A DNA stretch of 64,000 nucleotides, from positions 33,642,501 to 33,706,500 of the forward strand of contig NC_059501.1 of assembly GCF_914767665.1 (NCBI RefSeq), written 5' to 3'. Both the position numbers and the translations under genes were made by a program. Below, one piece after another: positions 10,392-23,555 of this stretch. The first letter of the stretch is position 1. Every line of letters starts with the position of its first letter. This DNA comes from Harmonia axyridis. Its lineage: Eukaryota > Arthropoda > Insecta > Coleoptera > Coccinellidae. The notes below the pieces were generated by a model. The model saw only the letters and a program-made list of their open reading frames with translations, was not told the DNA's origin and ran no database searches.

Positions 10392-11990
10392 GAGCTTCAA
10401 AATGGAAGGAATTCAGGTTTGAATAATTTCTTATTTTCAAGTCCAAATTTTCGTAGCTAGACTCGATATTTTTGGAGAGTGTGATACATTGTTGAATTCG
10501 TAATTCTTTTTTTTTATCACCTCATAAGGAAAACCAATATCATAAAAAAAAATGGCTACAAACCGAATTTCGTGAAGTAACCTCCAGAAACTATTGAGTT
10601 ATACAGAAAAGAAGAAAACCTCGATTTTTAGTTTTTTCGAGATATCTCGAGAACCATTGGAGATATTTTGGATCTGTTAACACCAACACATTAATCTCTA
10701 AATAACTTTTTTGTAATTCAAGCCACCCTGTATCTCTAACGGTGTTCGATGTACCTGTAATGCCCCTCTAAATATGTCTAACCCTATATATTGGAACAAA
10801 AATCCACATAAAAAATTTGTACTATTGTTCGGAAGTTTCTGGAATGACGACAGTCTTTTTTTCATTTTTCATTCATTGAAATATCAAAAGCCGAAAAAAT
10901 CCTCAAAATAGTGATGATATGAATTATTTTTTGTATTCTCGTAGAACTTTTTCTAGGTATTAATATCCACTTCACTATCGTTATTCATCGATTCGATACA
11001 ATGAGATAAACGAAATGCTCGAGTAAAAACGAAGCAACACATCAGATTGAGTTTTATCTTTTTGGGAATGAGAGCTTCCGTAGATTCGGAATGCCTTGGG
11101 TCATTTCCTAGAGTATCCCCAGCTGTGGGTCTCAGATGGCCAAGAAAATAGGAACGATACCTTACTCGGTCAACATCGTAAAATGGTCCTCATGTTGCTG
11201 ATTGGCGGTTATCTGTTGTAGGAGAGTTTGTTTTGGGAGATGGGAAAGACATATCATGTTCGCTAATATATTTTCTTTTATTCCTGCATGCAGCTTTGCG
11301 ACTGATCCTCATTTCTTTTTATTCTTTTACATTCGGTTTTTATCGAAGAGAATGGTGAAAGAGCTGAAAGAACTTGAACTAATATCGAAATTAGATAGAA
11401 ATTATTAGATGCATTAAGGAATCGGTTATTTCGAAAATTCCAGGGTATGGGAAGACATTCTCTTTTGATGACAAGAATATCCGATTTGTCCATCTAAAGA
11501 GGCTAAATGTATACTGTATAGGTATAATAAAAAACACAGACCGACTTGAATAGATCACTGTTACTCAACCTTATTTTACTTTTAATCAATTCAAGATGAA
11601 TTTCTGTAAAACAGAGACGAAAACAATCAAATATCTCTGAATGTTTGTTTGAAAATTGTAGAAGTAAAATTTTCAGACAAACATTCAAAAAAGTCAAACA
11701 CTGAAATGAATCAGCCGAATTTAAAATTCTAGTGAAATTGACCAACTAAAATTACGAAATTTCAAACGTGTTTGTTGTTAGGATTTCACAAAATCATTTT
11801 TTATGCACTACAAAGGGACGGCCTCATTTGTTCAGAAATAATCGATGTTTGTAAAGTATATCCAAAATCACTTGGAGGAAGCAAGAATATTTCAATTATA
11901 CAAGGGTTGTCCAAGTTTTCAGAAATTCCTTCAGAATTTATGAAATTATTGCTTACAATACTCTCAAATAATAGTTATTTAATGTATAAG
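10392..11990. other. no gene recognised; partial CACCCTGTAT-ended repeat
   Basis: About 10570-10735 contains a stretch ending in CCACCCTGTATCTC, the same terminus style as the fold-back elements at 28.2 and 38.1 kb. The remainder appears unique. Reading frames of 70-95 codons occur on both strands but show no recognisable domain. Confidence 0.4.
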
Positions 11991-12060
11991 TGTTTTAGAT
12001 ACCTTTTTATTTGCGCAAGAATGTTTAAATTTCTTAAGCAAATAAAATGTATCTAAAACA
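11991..12060. repeat. perfect-type hairpin upstream of the YR pseudogene
   Basis: Arms of about 30 nt (11991-12021 and 12031-12060) pair with few mismatches around a 9-nt loop; the outer stem is TGTTTTAGATAC with GTATCTAAAACA. It lies 215 bp before the ATG of the tyrosine-recombinase pseudogene. A comparable hairpin lies 201 bp before the ATG of the intact paralogue at 36.3 kb. Confidence 0.8.
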
Positions 12061-12275
12061 CGCATGCAATACAACGTTTTATTCACAATCACATTCATTT
12101 AGAATCAGAATCGCGGAAATTTTTCATCACAAAATGACGTTTTGCTCTAACAGCGGCTGTCACCTCAAAAATCATTGAAATAACATACAAAAATATCGGG
12201 AGGTGTTGAATGGTTGCTATGTATTTTCGATTGTTTAACGACTCCATTTGTAAACATTTGCGAAGTTGGTGAAAA

Positions 12276-13441
12276 ATGCAAGAAAATAATTCTGTTCCTG
12301 ATATAATCCTTGAGGAAGCTGAAGAAGCAACACGCCAATTATTGCCTGCCAAGTCCAGGGAACATTATGAAAAAGTATTTTCCGAATTGAATGAATGGAA
12401 AGAAAAACGGAGGGTAATGGCAATAAGTGAGGAAGTCATGCTATCGTATTTTTTAAATTTAAAGAAGAAGTATGCAATTTCATCCATGTGGTCGAAGTAC
12501 TCGATGCTAAAGGCCGCTATAAAGGTCTATAATAACATAGACATTGGGAAATATAGTAAACTCACTGCCTATCTGAAGAGTGAGTCGAGAGGATACAAGG
12601 CGAAGAAAGCTGCAGTATTGGAAAGAGCACACGTGGAAGAATTTTTGACGAGAGCTTGCGATAAAGAATATTTGATGATCAAGGTTATAATATATCGTAA
12701 CTTTTTGAACAGTTTAGATAATAATCCTTGAAATATTTAGGTTGCACTAATAATGGGAGTTTCTGGTGCTTGTCGATGCTGTGAATTGACGAATTTGAAA
12801 ATCAGTGATGTACAACACAGTGGCGCATATCTGCTTGTTTCGATACCAAATACGAAGACATTTCACGAAAATTCACAATTATAGAAGCAGGATTCTCTAT
12901 CAATACTTTGGACACGTGTAGAAAATATATGTCCTTACGTCCGAAGAAGTTATCCAACGACAGATTCTTTTTACGATACGCTAATGAGAAGTGTACTTCA
13001 CAACCTGTTGGAATCAACACTTAGTCGAAAGTTCCTTCAAGAGTTGCTTCATTTTTGAATCTGGTAAACGCAGAAGCTTATAGCGGCCATTGTATGAGGC
13101 GCACTTCAACAACCTTATTGGCTAATAAAGGTGCTGATCTTACAACAATTAAACGACATGGTGGGTGGAAAAGCTCAGCTGTAGCAGAAAGTTATATCGA
13201 GGATTCTATATCTAATAAGTTTGATATAGCAAGAAAAATCCAAGGTTCTCCTGGTTCTAATCGTTCCTTAAAAGGGGATGATTCCATTGATTCTAGAGAT
13301 TCATCAAAAATTTCGACTATGCGTTCTGAAACCAATGACAACTACAAGCTTGTTATTAATGGAAACGAAGTGGATTATGATAAAACGAAGAACGAAATGT
13401 CTATTAATATAAATGTTAATGTTAATATTGATAATAAATAA
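12276..13441 (+). pseudogene. Crypton-like tyrosine recombinase, broken copy
   Basis: Two exons joined by a 57-bp GT-AG intron (12684-12740) at the same phase-0 site as in the intact paralogue at 35.1-36.3 kb. Exon 1 (12276-12683, 136 codons) is fully open. Exon 2 begins VALIMGVSGACRCCELTNL. One base is missing near 12870, and a TAG at 13022-13024 replaces a sense codon. Beyond these, the catalytic region is intact in frame: SGHCMRRTS (HxxR), KRHGGWKSS (H/W), AESYIEDS (Tyr nucleophile), and the N-proximal Arg in GACRC. The tail is Asn/Ile/Val-rich, as in the paralogue. With one frameshift and one stop it cannot make a full protein, but decay is slight. Confidence 0.85.
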
Positions 13442-15719
13442 GTAAAATGTGATTATTCAAGATTAATGATTTCGACTATGATGTTTGGTAAAAAATGGCT
13501 TATGTGAAATAAAATTAATATTTTGCGATAGAATCTATTTCTCCATTTACTTTCAAAGTCAGAATTGATATGACGAGTTCTGAAAAAATGATTTCGCATT
13601 TTAAAGATGTTCATACCACTGAAGAAAAAATTTTTAGTGAAATACGGAAAGGACTAGGTGAGATTAACCAACAAAATTTTCCTTTCATTTTCTGATTTTA
13701 TAAATGTTATTACTAGTTACTAGAGTAATCATGTAGAATAGGCATATGACCTTGAGGTTCTCTTATTCGCTACGTCAAAATAGCATCTACGTAGACAGAT
13801 CAAAAAATCAATCTAGTATTTTATCGAAAATAAAAATATTTCACCATTTCCCGCCATCAGTCGGGTCGGGAAAGCTTTAATAAAAGGTTACCTAAATCTT
13901 TCAATATTTATTCTGATTCTGAATACGAAAAATTCAAGAGTTATCGAACTAAGGAAATACCACAATTTCTAACAGAGTGGAGTAGTCTATGACATAGAAT
14001 ATAAACAGAAACTAAAAGTCGATATTTGGATAACTAAATTTGACATTTCATAATTGAAAATTTTATTGGTTTATGGATTCTCAAGCATGCCAACGAACAG
14101 TTGATTACAATTCATGAAATTTCGACTTTTTAGTTTCCTTCTATGTTTTCTTGAAGTCATATACTACTCAATGAGAAATTGTAGTTTTTCCTTAGTTCAA
14201 ATTTTTCTTTGATAATTCTTATAGTATAGGGTTTGCTTGAAAATAAAAAATATAGGTTTTTTTTCCTAAAAAAAGAGTGCGCCTATGGTTTATGATTGTT
14301 TTGTAATAATATCTGGGCAAGCGTTTTTATGGACTAGTTCAAGTGACTTAGGATATACTATAGTGCAAGTACAACTACCACATCGTGAAATGTGAATATG
14401 TCAGGAGGTAAGAGTTTTTACTCCAACGATCCTCAACTTTCTTATTGAGAAAGTATAACAAAGTTTCTATTTTACTGAATACTGATCGATAAGTTATCCC
14501 TTATTTTTCAATTATAAATAATAATTTACAAATGTCGTCGACTCACATTCCTAGGAGATTACCTACATTCAGATACCTAGGACCGATATAATAGAAAAAG
14601 ATTGAATGAGCATTCACCCCGCCCAGGGGAAAGGTTTCCTCGAACGTGAATCACCTCAACCAATTCAATTAAATGTTGAAATTCAAAAGAAACGTTGTAC
14701 TGGAATAGAATGAGATATATATCGATTTGGACTTCCCTGAGAAGTTACGTTATTTCTGTTCGTGAACAATTTCTTTGGTTCGCGTTTATCGCAGAGGGAG
14801 TTCATAAAGAAGATAAATCACAAAGAACGTTCTTAATATAATTAGAATTTAGCTGGAAAGAGCTTCGGGCGGCAAAGGAAAATATATTTGTTGATGTTTA
14901 CATCGTTTTCGACGGAAATAAAGTTTGTATCTTTCCGGAACCACAACCCAAAGGATATACATTTGAAGAATGAAAGATGGGACGAGTGGATATAAGGACC
15001 CCTCTCCCGGTTATTCTGCGAAAGAAGATATTGGATTTAATCCGATTTTTTGCCTTCGCTCTATTCCGATAACGATTCGGTAAATATAATAAATTGTAGT
15101 AATTTTGTGGAAATCGACAATTTCAGAACATTCTCATCAGTATAAATAATCAGAATTTCACCTGATTATTTCCTTGATTCTTCAAAATTTGTTTTTAGAT
15201 AAACGCATAGGTAAATCACAAGATTCGCTTTTGTCACCATTGAGTTTTTGTTTGTTATCCAAATCTGTTTTTAATCGATAGTTTATCAATTTTGATTAAT
15301 TCTTCTGAAAGTCGAAAAAATCATATATTTCTTGTTCTTTTAGATGACCTAAAATATTGACATCAATCTTTGAAAACACCGTTAAAATATTCTCAGAAAT
15401 ATTTTTCAAGAAGAACAAAATAAAATGAAGAAGGTTTTCACCACCGGATTGATCACCATAGCTAATAACCCATTGATAAAATAAAACAAAGCTTTCCACT
15501 AATTAAAATTAGAAGAAATAACTTGTTTCATTTTATCTGAGTATAATAATAATGAAGTATAGTATCGAATCCAAAGCTAGCCCAAATAATGATTTCACCA
15601 TCTAAACACATATCACCATTGTTAATAATGGTCTAAATTTTGCAAAAGTTTGTAAAACTAAAGTACTTTTGGGTCGTTGTAATGCACCTTCTTTGTCAAC
15701 AATACTAGAACTGATGAAA
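13442..15719. other. no gene recognised
   Basis: About 2.3 kb with no supported coding or repeat feature. 14600-15060 is more complex in composition than its flanks and may include conserved non-coding DNA, but nothing specific can be named. Confidence 0.4.
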
Positions 15720-16600
15720 TTTTAGCAGTTGGGACAAGTTAGTGATGTCAAGAATCGAAACTGCGTTCGTCGCTCAAGAACAAGAATATTGATGCTGTAC
15801 CGTAGTATTGACGAAAACCTAGTTTTGTCGCTTCTTCGTCGATATTGGAAATTAGGTTTTCCAGAATTCATAAACGACATCAATATGTATTCAGCACGAA
15901 GATTTAGGCCTTAAGGCTTTCAAAGTTGAGTTTGCGTAAGAACTCAAGCCTGTCGATCACCAACAATTATGATTAGGTTATTGAAAGGGATCAAAATAAT
16001 CCAGATTTTAATCGAAAATCATATTCATGATGAGGCTTATTTCTACATCGAAAGCTGAGTTAATAAGCAAAATGCTCTTCAGGAAAATAAAAGAATAATT
16101 GTTGAAAATCCTCTTCATCCTTTACATGTCATTGTTTGGTGTGGTATTTCGGTATTATATTTACTTATTCGAATACAATACTGGCGCAACTGTTACGGTG
16201 AATGAATTGCGCTACCGAGCTATGGTTCATGATTTTTTATGGACGGAATTGAAAGATATTGATCTGCAAGACATTTGTTTTCAGCGATACGTGCCACACA
16301 AGCAACAAAACAATCGCAGTTCTGTAAGAAATTTTTTTTTGCCATGTTATTTCTAAGAATTTGCTACCGAGACCATGTGATTCAACACCTTTTGACTTTT
16401 TCCTTTGGGGCCACGTGAAAGAGGTTTATGCCAATGCTTAACAATGTATTCAATACCATCAAGATGAAATCCATGAAGTTTTCGATGACATACAGTCTCA
16501 AAGGTGTGAATAGGTCAAGGAAAATTTCATAAAAAGTATATGGTGCTGTAACCGTAGCAGTCATTTTGTTGATATCGTTAATGGCATACCTTTTCCCTTA
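15720..16600 (+). pseudogene. IS630/Tc1-mariner-like transposase, near full-length relic
   Basis: In shifting plus-strand frames: an N-terminal linker region, QELKPVDHQ-like residues near 15950, then SDEAYFYIES-VNKQNAL (block around the first catalytic Asp), NPLHPLHVIVWCGI, TVTVNELRYRAMVHDFLWTE, a degraded second block near 16265-16310 (ICFQRYVPHK in place of the usual FQQDGATCHT), a degraded third block near 16370-16400, and a C-terminal KVMENW-like end. The longest open part is 16099-16356. The second Asp block has lost its signature. It is a close relative in type to the relics at 2.5-3.3 and 51.8-52.4 kb. Confidence 0.8.
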
Positions 16601-18430
16601 TAATGAAATAAACATCCATTGATACCTCTTGAAACATACTTTTTCAAGATAAAAATGGCCCTTCTTACATTTGTAGGAAGCTTTTTTCAGTTTTGTTTAC
16701 CTTCTCATTCATGATTGATTGTCAAACTGATAGCCAGTTCGGAAGTATGAAGAACTGATTCAGATATTGGAAACTGATCCTAAAATGAAATTAGCTTGTT
16801 CTTTGAGGATTTGAAATTAAATGAGCTTCCAAAACGAATTTAAGTGGTATCAGCTAAAACTAAACATTCAACCACCCAATCACTAGCTGGATGAAATCTA
16901 AATCATAAATTGATTCCAGGATTTTTCTCTATAATTTCAACAGTATGTCTGTGATTTGCTTAGGTCCCAAAAAATGTTTAGCTTTATTAAAGAATATCAA
17001 ATGAAAGCAATACCAATTTACAAATTTTCAATAGTTCCAGTTTAGCAGGAACATCTTTAGAGCACTCGTACTTGGGACACACTGTATATAAAATAACAAT
17101 TCCAAGCGTCATGCACAATTTCGAGTAGATATCAGCACCATTTTAACAAAATTTCTAAAAAAAATGAGAAAAGCACTGATGGAAGTCAGGAGCTCTTGAA
17201 ATGTCGTGTTTCAATTATAACCTTGAAGACCAGATATACCTACATATATAATGTTATGTGAACCCTAAGGGCGTAATTGGCGCATACATGAACGAAATTT
17301 CAGAGCCCCTGACTTCTCATTTTTCAATGGTATTTTCATATTTTCATCTTCTAAAAAATCGATAATTTTCTGCTACCAATAATGAGACCTATACATCCAT
17401 TCAAGTACTTGAATTTTCGATCTCTAACCTCGTTGAACTTGATTTTCAATCTAAACCAAAAGGAATTCATTTATTTATGTTTAACCGCATAGAATTTCAT
17501 ATTCTAAACTATAAATATTCTATATTCATTTTTCATCCCTTCTTTAATGAAATGGCTTGTAGTAGTGTGAGCTTGACATGAAAAAATGTATACTTCCCTA
17601 CCCATTTATCACCGTCGTCACCTTGGCAGAACCGGCCCTTGCTTCGCACGTTTTTTATGCTGGGTACATTGTTTCCTTTTACTGCCCACTTTCAACTCGT
17701 TATGATTTTGACGAGGTATGTTCAGTTCCTTTTGTTGCAGAATGATTTAGTTACTTGAAACAGGGAGAGATTCAACAGTTTCTCATCATTTTTCGTCTCG
17801 TTTCTTGGCTAGGTTTGTTCTTGTGGTCTACATCTGATGTTAATTATATTGAAGAAAATTATTCATGGTTTTGTGTTCACTGATACTGAAAACATCAGAA
17901 AATAATATTTATTTCTGTGAAAGATGTTCTATAAATTAATCGTTCAGTGAGCATGAGCGATGATTCCGCGCAACTGTAACGATAGGAACATTGAAGTGAT
18001 TTGAATAGTAATTTAATCATAAGCGTCATTATGAGTCGAAGAAAAATTAAACAAAAGGAGCAAAGGTCTCTGTCTCTGTCTCTGTCTCTGTCTCTGTCTC
18101 TGTCTCTGTCTTCTCATCAAGATCTTTTTGTCGCCGTTTTTTCATGTACCCAACTTGTCAATACTCTGCTTGACATGTATACGGTTTTGATGGAGGGTTC
18201 CACTTGAAAATTTGCGGCTAGCATGAATTTGTCTATGAATATCTACTATGTTACCGAAGTAAAAGGTTTTTCTCCTATAGGTATTCAGATTGACTTTTTA
18301 ATGTTTTTGATGAAACGATCGACCGAAATTTTCAATTTTTTGTAGCGAGGTTGATGACCTTTTCTTTTGTGTGAGTCAAATTTTTGTTTCATGATCACTG
18401 CATGGTCCACTCCAGAAAATGCAATGATTA
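16601..18430. other. no gene recognised; contains a hexanucleotide microsatellite
   Basis: Apparently unique DNA. 17580-17720 is somewhat GC-richer and non-repetitive. The only clear structure is the CTCTGT array at 18067-18111. Confidence 0.4.
18067..18111. repeat. (TCTCTG)n microsatellite
   Basis: About seven and a half uninterrupted copies of the 6-bp unit TCTCTG. It lies within a short reading frame where it would encode Ser-Leu repeats, but that frame has no other sign of being a gene. Confidence 0.95.
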
Positions 18431-19489
18431 GGGGAAAGGCGTATGAGTTGATCCCTTCTGATAAGATGACACCTGTCGATTACGAGCTCATGAGCAATGC
18501 CATCTAGTTGAATTCTATGCCATTACGTAGCCCTTAACAACACCCCCCTGTCTAGGACAATTCGTTACTTCGGTAAAGTAAAAATATAAATTGTGACCGC
18601 TTGATCTAAAGTAAGGTTAACTTTAAGATTATGCATCCTTTATTGTGAATGGTGAATAACAATGATTTTCATGTTTGCGGCTTCCTAATATGTTTAGTTT
18701 TGATTATTATTTTTCGACTTGAAGACAATGACGTTCATATAGATTATAATCTAGGAGGAAGAGCAGTAGTCAAAAGGTCATTTGTGGAATCTGAGTTGTC
18801 TGATCAATATGACACAGAATGTTCATTCTGCATAGAAAAATTCTCCAGTGATCAATACCAGCCTGTACTGGCATTGATAGTGATGATTCCAAGAATTTCA
18901 TTAATTTGCAACATTTGCATAACAACACCTGCCAAAAGCAATTTATATTATAAAAAAGTGAAATAAAATCTAGTCAATTCTTTAAAAATATTTTGTTGAT
19001 CATCAATAGTTTTTTTTCTTTTATTATTGAAACTCCAACTCAGAATAGAGTCAGAGATTTTTTTGTGATACTATATCCTATATGTTGATTTTTAGTTGTT
19101 TATTCAGTTGATAATCTATAATATGTTTAATGACTCAATAAAATCATTTTATAATATCTGCAGATATTTGTTTTACAGACTTCATCATTGAAAATATTGG
19201 AACTAATTGAAAAAGGAGACAGGGGAGTAAGTTGATCCCTGGGATCATCTTACCAATACTACAGGGATCATCATCATCATACACCGGGGTGTATAAGATG
19301 ATCCTTTTGTTAGATTTTGGGAAATCGAAAATATTTCAAAAAATCTTTTGTGCCTGAATATTTCGAATAGGACAAAAGAAAGATGGATAATTCTAGGAGG
19401 AGTATTCGTTTTCAGTTTGGCGTTACTCGGAGAATCTAAAGAATCACGTCAATTCTTGCTTAAGGGGATCATCTTGGGCACCTTTCCCC
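18431..19489. mobile_element. pogo/Tigger-like deletion derivative, 1059 bp
   Basis: Terminal inverted repeats of about 28 bp: the left begins GGGGAAAGGCG and continues to GTTGATCCC; the right reads GGGATCATC to CCTTTCCCC. Both are flanked by TA (18429-18430, 19490-19491). The TIR motif GATGATCC recurs inside the right end at 19225-19305. A TA target site with GGGGAAAGG termini fits the Tc1/mariner superfamily, and the residual coding segment (18649-18966) supports pogo-like. Only about 320 bp of coding matter remain, so the element is non-autonomous. Confidence 0.7.
18649..18966 (+). pseudogene. pogo-like transposase C-terminal zinc-finger scrap
   Basis: Within the TA-flanked element, the open frame reads YDTECSFCIEKFSSDQ. 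In a neighbouring frame it continues ACTGIDSDDSKNF, then returns to CNIC. This resembles the Cys-rich C-terminal finger found after the DDE domain in insect pogo-like transposases (C..C, then C.G...DD..F.C..C). At least two frame changes are required and no DDE core is present. Assignment is from motif memory only. Confidence 0.5.
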
Positions 19490-19491
19490 TA

Positions 19492-21549
19492 AATCGATCA
19501 AGACTCTAATCTGTAGAATGTCTAAGACAGCATATTTATTTTCTGGTTCGAAGTCATAGTATTTATAGGTATACTCTTAGTGCCAAAAGAGCATCAGTTT
19601 TAATTTAATATTATTTCGATTATGCTTTAGTTAGAAAAAATATTCTTTGTGAGAATTGCAGAAAAAGTTCAAACTCAAGACCTTCATCTTATTAAGACAT
19701 GATATCCCGTGGGAAATATTTCGATGTTGGAAAAACGATCACAATTTACAAAGAACTACACGATCAAGAAATTGATCAATAAATTTATTGATTCGAATAA
19801 TGTTTCTGCTGGAAGTATTTCTCATTCAGTACGATTGGACATCATTAGAATTTCGAGAACCGTTTCCGCCGGCTCACCGCGTTCCGACCACGACCGTTTT
19901 CACGTGACGTTGTCGCCAGTGATCTTTTTTTCATCACCAGTCACCAACCAGTTCAAAATGGTTCGATTTTATTGCGGTTCAGCAGCGATTCACAGATGGA
20001 AATTCGGTCCATGAGGTTTTTTGCGTTAAGGTATCCATACCAGGTACCACACCTGAGACCAGCCTTATGCAAATGTTTTTTAAATGTCTTTTGTATAATC
20101 TTTGACGCGCGCTCAAAATAAAATGAGTCAACTAATCATAAAACTATCAGAAAAGTTTTTGTAGTACGAAATCTCATTTTTCAACGCCATCTAGTGCAAC
20201 CCGATCAGACTCATACAACGAGAGATACAGATAACAGAAGCCATCTATTGGAAAAATAATGGATTTCTTCTTACTACACTCAATCTTCTTACTACGCTCA
20301 TCTCGGCACTCTGTATTCAGTTCATCGATTCACCATTCCTGCCTGGTTCGAAACGGTTCATCCTGTCAAAAGCTAATTTCTAAATTCGCAATTTGAAAAA
20401 TTTTCAGAGGGTAGGCATGTGATGGAACAATTTCACTCAAATTTCCACTTGGCGAAGCGTGTATTCTGAGTAACGAGATGACGGGTATGTTGAGAATGCA
20501 GCTGCTTGTCGTGCCTTAATTACCCCACCATGTCCTCTACCTCTCATCAGGATCATTCGATCTGTTCTACGACAGATGGAGTTTCAGGATATGTAGGTAC
20601 TTGTACGTTCAATAATTAATTAAATCACGCAAGGGAAACAACCATGGTTGCCTCTCTGTAGGGACCAATTAAAATTGTTTTCATGGAATGCGTATTTACT
20701 GTACGATGAAATAGATTATTCGATAGACCTCTGCATTGCTTTCATGGAGAGCAATTTTGGGTATTCATGGTTTATTTCTAAAAATAGATGAATGAATATA
20801 TGAGCTTCACATTGCATATAGGATTTAACGAAGGCTCGGATTCCTTTCATGGTTTAATTCGAAATTTGAACTTTGTTGGATGATAAGATTCGATTCACTG
20901 GTGAGCCGATGCCAAATTCAATTTGAGCATCCGTAAACATTATAACTCAGCGACAGAAAAATCTAGAACCTAAATTTTTTGGAGAGATTCGGATCTCTGG
21001 TATGCTTAAGTTCGTTGATGGGCATAATCGGACTATGAGTTCCGAGATGATGTTTTTCTGATGAATTCGAAATTTGCAATTGGAAGTGAAATTACAATTT
21101 GAAATTTCAAGTGGATTCTATAACCTGAACCATAGAAAATCAAAGACAAATATCGAAAAAAAAACTTGCTCAATATTTCCTTGACCACATATCTAACAGA
21201 CGGAGTTGAGATGTTACCTAATTGTTGATATGAAATAACAATTTTGAGCTTCGTGCTGACAGAGCTTTATTCCAGCTGGTTAAAACCGAAGAAAATTCAA
21301 AAAGAATATTGCAAAAGAAAATAAAATATCGACGTGATTATTTAATCGTTTGTTTGGGTTGAGATTTCGCATGTATGCAGGGTGTTTAATCATAAACTGG
21401 ACAAACATATATACGAGCATATATAGGCCCGTGGATGATAATCATTTTTTCCTCAGAAAAAATATCTCGTTTTCGAAGCATAAGCGAGATAGAGGGTGTT
21501 TGACGAAATTTCTGAGCAATATTCTATTGAGTAAGTACGGTCAGTTATG
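19492..21549. other. no gene recognised
   Basis: A 101-codon plus-strand frame at 19709-20014 has no recognisable domain and no supporting splice or promoter signals. 19860-20010 is GC-richer than its surroundings. No repeat was identified. Confidence 0.4.
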
Positions 21550-21655
21550 TATAATAATAATAATTATAATAATAATAATAAATCGACTTTATTCAACAAA
21601 TTTACATACATTTGCCCCGAAAAGGCGAAGATTATATTATATTCAATTCTGAAGT
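21550..21655 (-). repeat. AAT microsatellite plus retroelement 3'-end fragment
   Basis: An ATA/AAT array at 21550-21581 is followed by AATCGACTTTATTC. Read on the minus strand this is a short 3' untranslated end with an AATAAAG-type signal and a (TTA)n tail, as in several non-LTR retrotransposons. No coding part is attached. Confidence 0.55.
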
Positions 21656-23049
21656 TCTGGTCACATTAGAGGATTTTTGACTGTTGAATTCAGAAAATGT
21701 AAAGAACTCTGAAAAATAAATTTCAAAATGCAATGTTGAAATGTTTCATAATCGTACTTTTTTTAATACCTAGCACGAATATCAAAACAGAATAGAAAAA
21801 TATAAAATGATTCCTTCATTAAAGCCATCCAAATTTCTTATTCGGTCTTCTAACCTGAAAAAGAGAATTTTTGACTGTTGAATTTAGAAAAGGTGAAGAA
21901 CTCAAAAAAAACAATTTCAAAATGCAATGTTCGTGATATTTTTCGGTTTCTGAATTAATTTAATTTTCGAATTTAATTTGAAGAAATTTATTTTTTAAGA
22001 TTTCTTATGAAAAATGTTTTTCATAAATCTATGTATGTGTATTTTAGCTCATTTTTGTCACTTTCTGAATATTATTGATTCATTGAGGAGCCCGGACGAA
22101 AATTAAAAAAAATCGACACGTCAGCGAATTGAGTTTCTCTCAAATCAAATCATCTCAGGTCGAACAGTATCTACCCTTCCATCATTTGGTAGGAAACATT
22201 TTCAGCAATGGTAGGACAAACCAGTAAATTCCGAATAACTACCTGTCTACCTGGTTTTCAATATTCTATCTAATTCATCATCGACTATTTTTCAAGATAT
22301 TATATATGCAAATCTTGTAATATTTCGCAAATAACTGACTTTTGTTTTGTTTCAGGTGAGTTCGCAGTGAAAAATCAATTGAATATACTTATGGTGAGTT
22401 GTATCAAATTAGGAATTGCTAGAACATTAATGTATTTTATTCAATTCATATTAATATAATGATTTATTTGGATACAACTTGCAGTGCATTTTTTCATGGT
22501 AATAACTACATTCCTTCAAAACATTTAAAATATATACCTAGATTTTAAAGTCTAAAGGAAAAAAACTCAATAATCTGGATACTGCCTGAAAATAATAAAA
22601 TTACAAAACATGTTTTGAAGGGTTGTATGCGGTGAACAAATCCACAAAATTTAAACGAAATCGGAATGCTGATTTCCAAGTTATGGATATCTGTATATCC
22701 AAAACTAACAGTCTTAGGATACCTACACAACAAGCTACTTTCCTGGAAGGCCTGGATGACCTGTATTCACTACTACTACTACTACTGTATATTTGGACAC
22801 AAAACGACACAATCGGACGACAGAATTTGAATTTATTAGACTGACCATTAGCGTTAAGCCGTTAAGTTTCTTTACAAGATATAGGTAAATAAATTTGATC
22901 TCGTTTGGATTTATATAGGTCACTGTATGTTCAAATAATGCTTTTTTGATTACATAAATTTGCAATATTTATAGACGCTTCGGCTCGACCGAGCGCTATT
23001 TTTGTAATATTATGCGAAGTCACATGGACCCCATCGTGTCTTTGGAAGT
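21656..23049. other. no gene recognised
   Basis: 21655-21730 and 21840-21930 are diverged direct copies of one segment (GAGRATTTTTGACTGTTGAAT). A short ACT-type microsatellite lies at about 22768-22787. No coding feature supported. Confidence 0.4.
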
Positions 23050-23412
23050 CATGTTCAGCATCTTTCATATATCAATGGATAGACCTATTTTTGGACATAT
23101 TACATATTGAAAACTCAGGTAATCAGTAGAGAAGAATAACTCTCCCATTACGACTGACAAAACTATGTCAGAAAAATATATCTGCAGATTATATAAAGGG
23201 TTAATAATGCAGATTATATGATGGGTTATATAATGGGTTCAGCATCTTCAATATATCAATGGATAGACCTATTTTTGGACATATTTCATATTGAAAACTC
23301 AGGTTATCAGTAAAGAAGAATAACTCTTCCATTACGACTGACAAAACTATGTCAGAAAAACATATCTGCAGATTATATAAAGGGTTAATAATGCTGATTA
23401 TATAATGGGTTA
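23050..23412. repeat. tandem duplication, about 185-bp unit, two copies
   Basis: Unit 1 starts GTTCAGCATC at about 23052 and unit 2 starts with the same motif at about 23237. Both contain TATCAATGGATAGACC, AAAACTCAGG, AATAACTCT and CTGCAGATTATATAAAGGG in order with few differences. Within and after the units, TATATAATGGGTT-like motifs repeat again. Confidence 0.9.
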
Positions 23413-23516
23413 AATGGAGCAGATTTATTCGCATATATTTGGACTTCGCCCTAATTATATCTATTATTACACCTGTGAATATCATATAAAAGTTTATTGA
23501 TGTGAGAATAAGGACA

Positions 23517-23550
<34 letters not shown>

Positions 23551-23555
23551 TATAG
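23517..23555. repeat. (ATT)n microsatellite
   Basis: About twelve uninterrupted ATT units ending at ATATTATAG. Confidence 0.95.

Noticed and set aside
18001..18207. Ser-Leu repeat protein
   Set aside because: It is simply the translated TCTCTG microsatellite.
19709..20014. 101-codon plus-strand reading frame
   Set aside because: GC-richer but with no domain or supporting signals.
21550..23555. CRISPR-like arrays in repeat-rich stretches
   Set aside because: Repeats are microsatellites or simple tandem duplications without regular spacers, and the DNA is eukaryotic.
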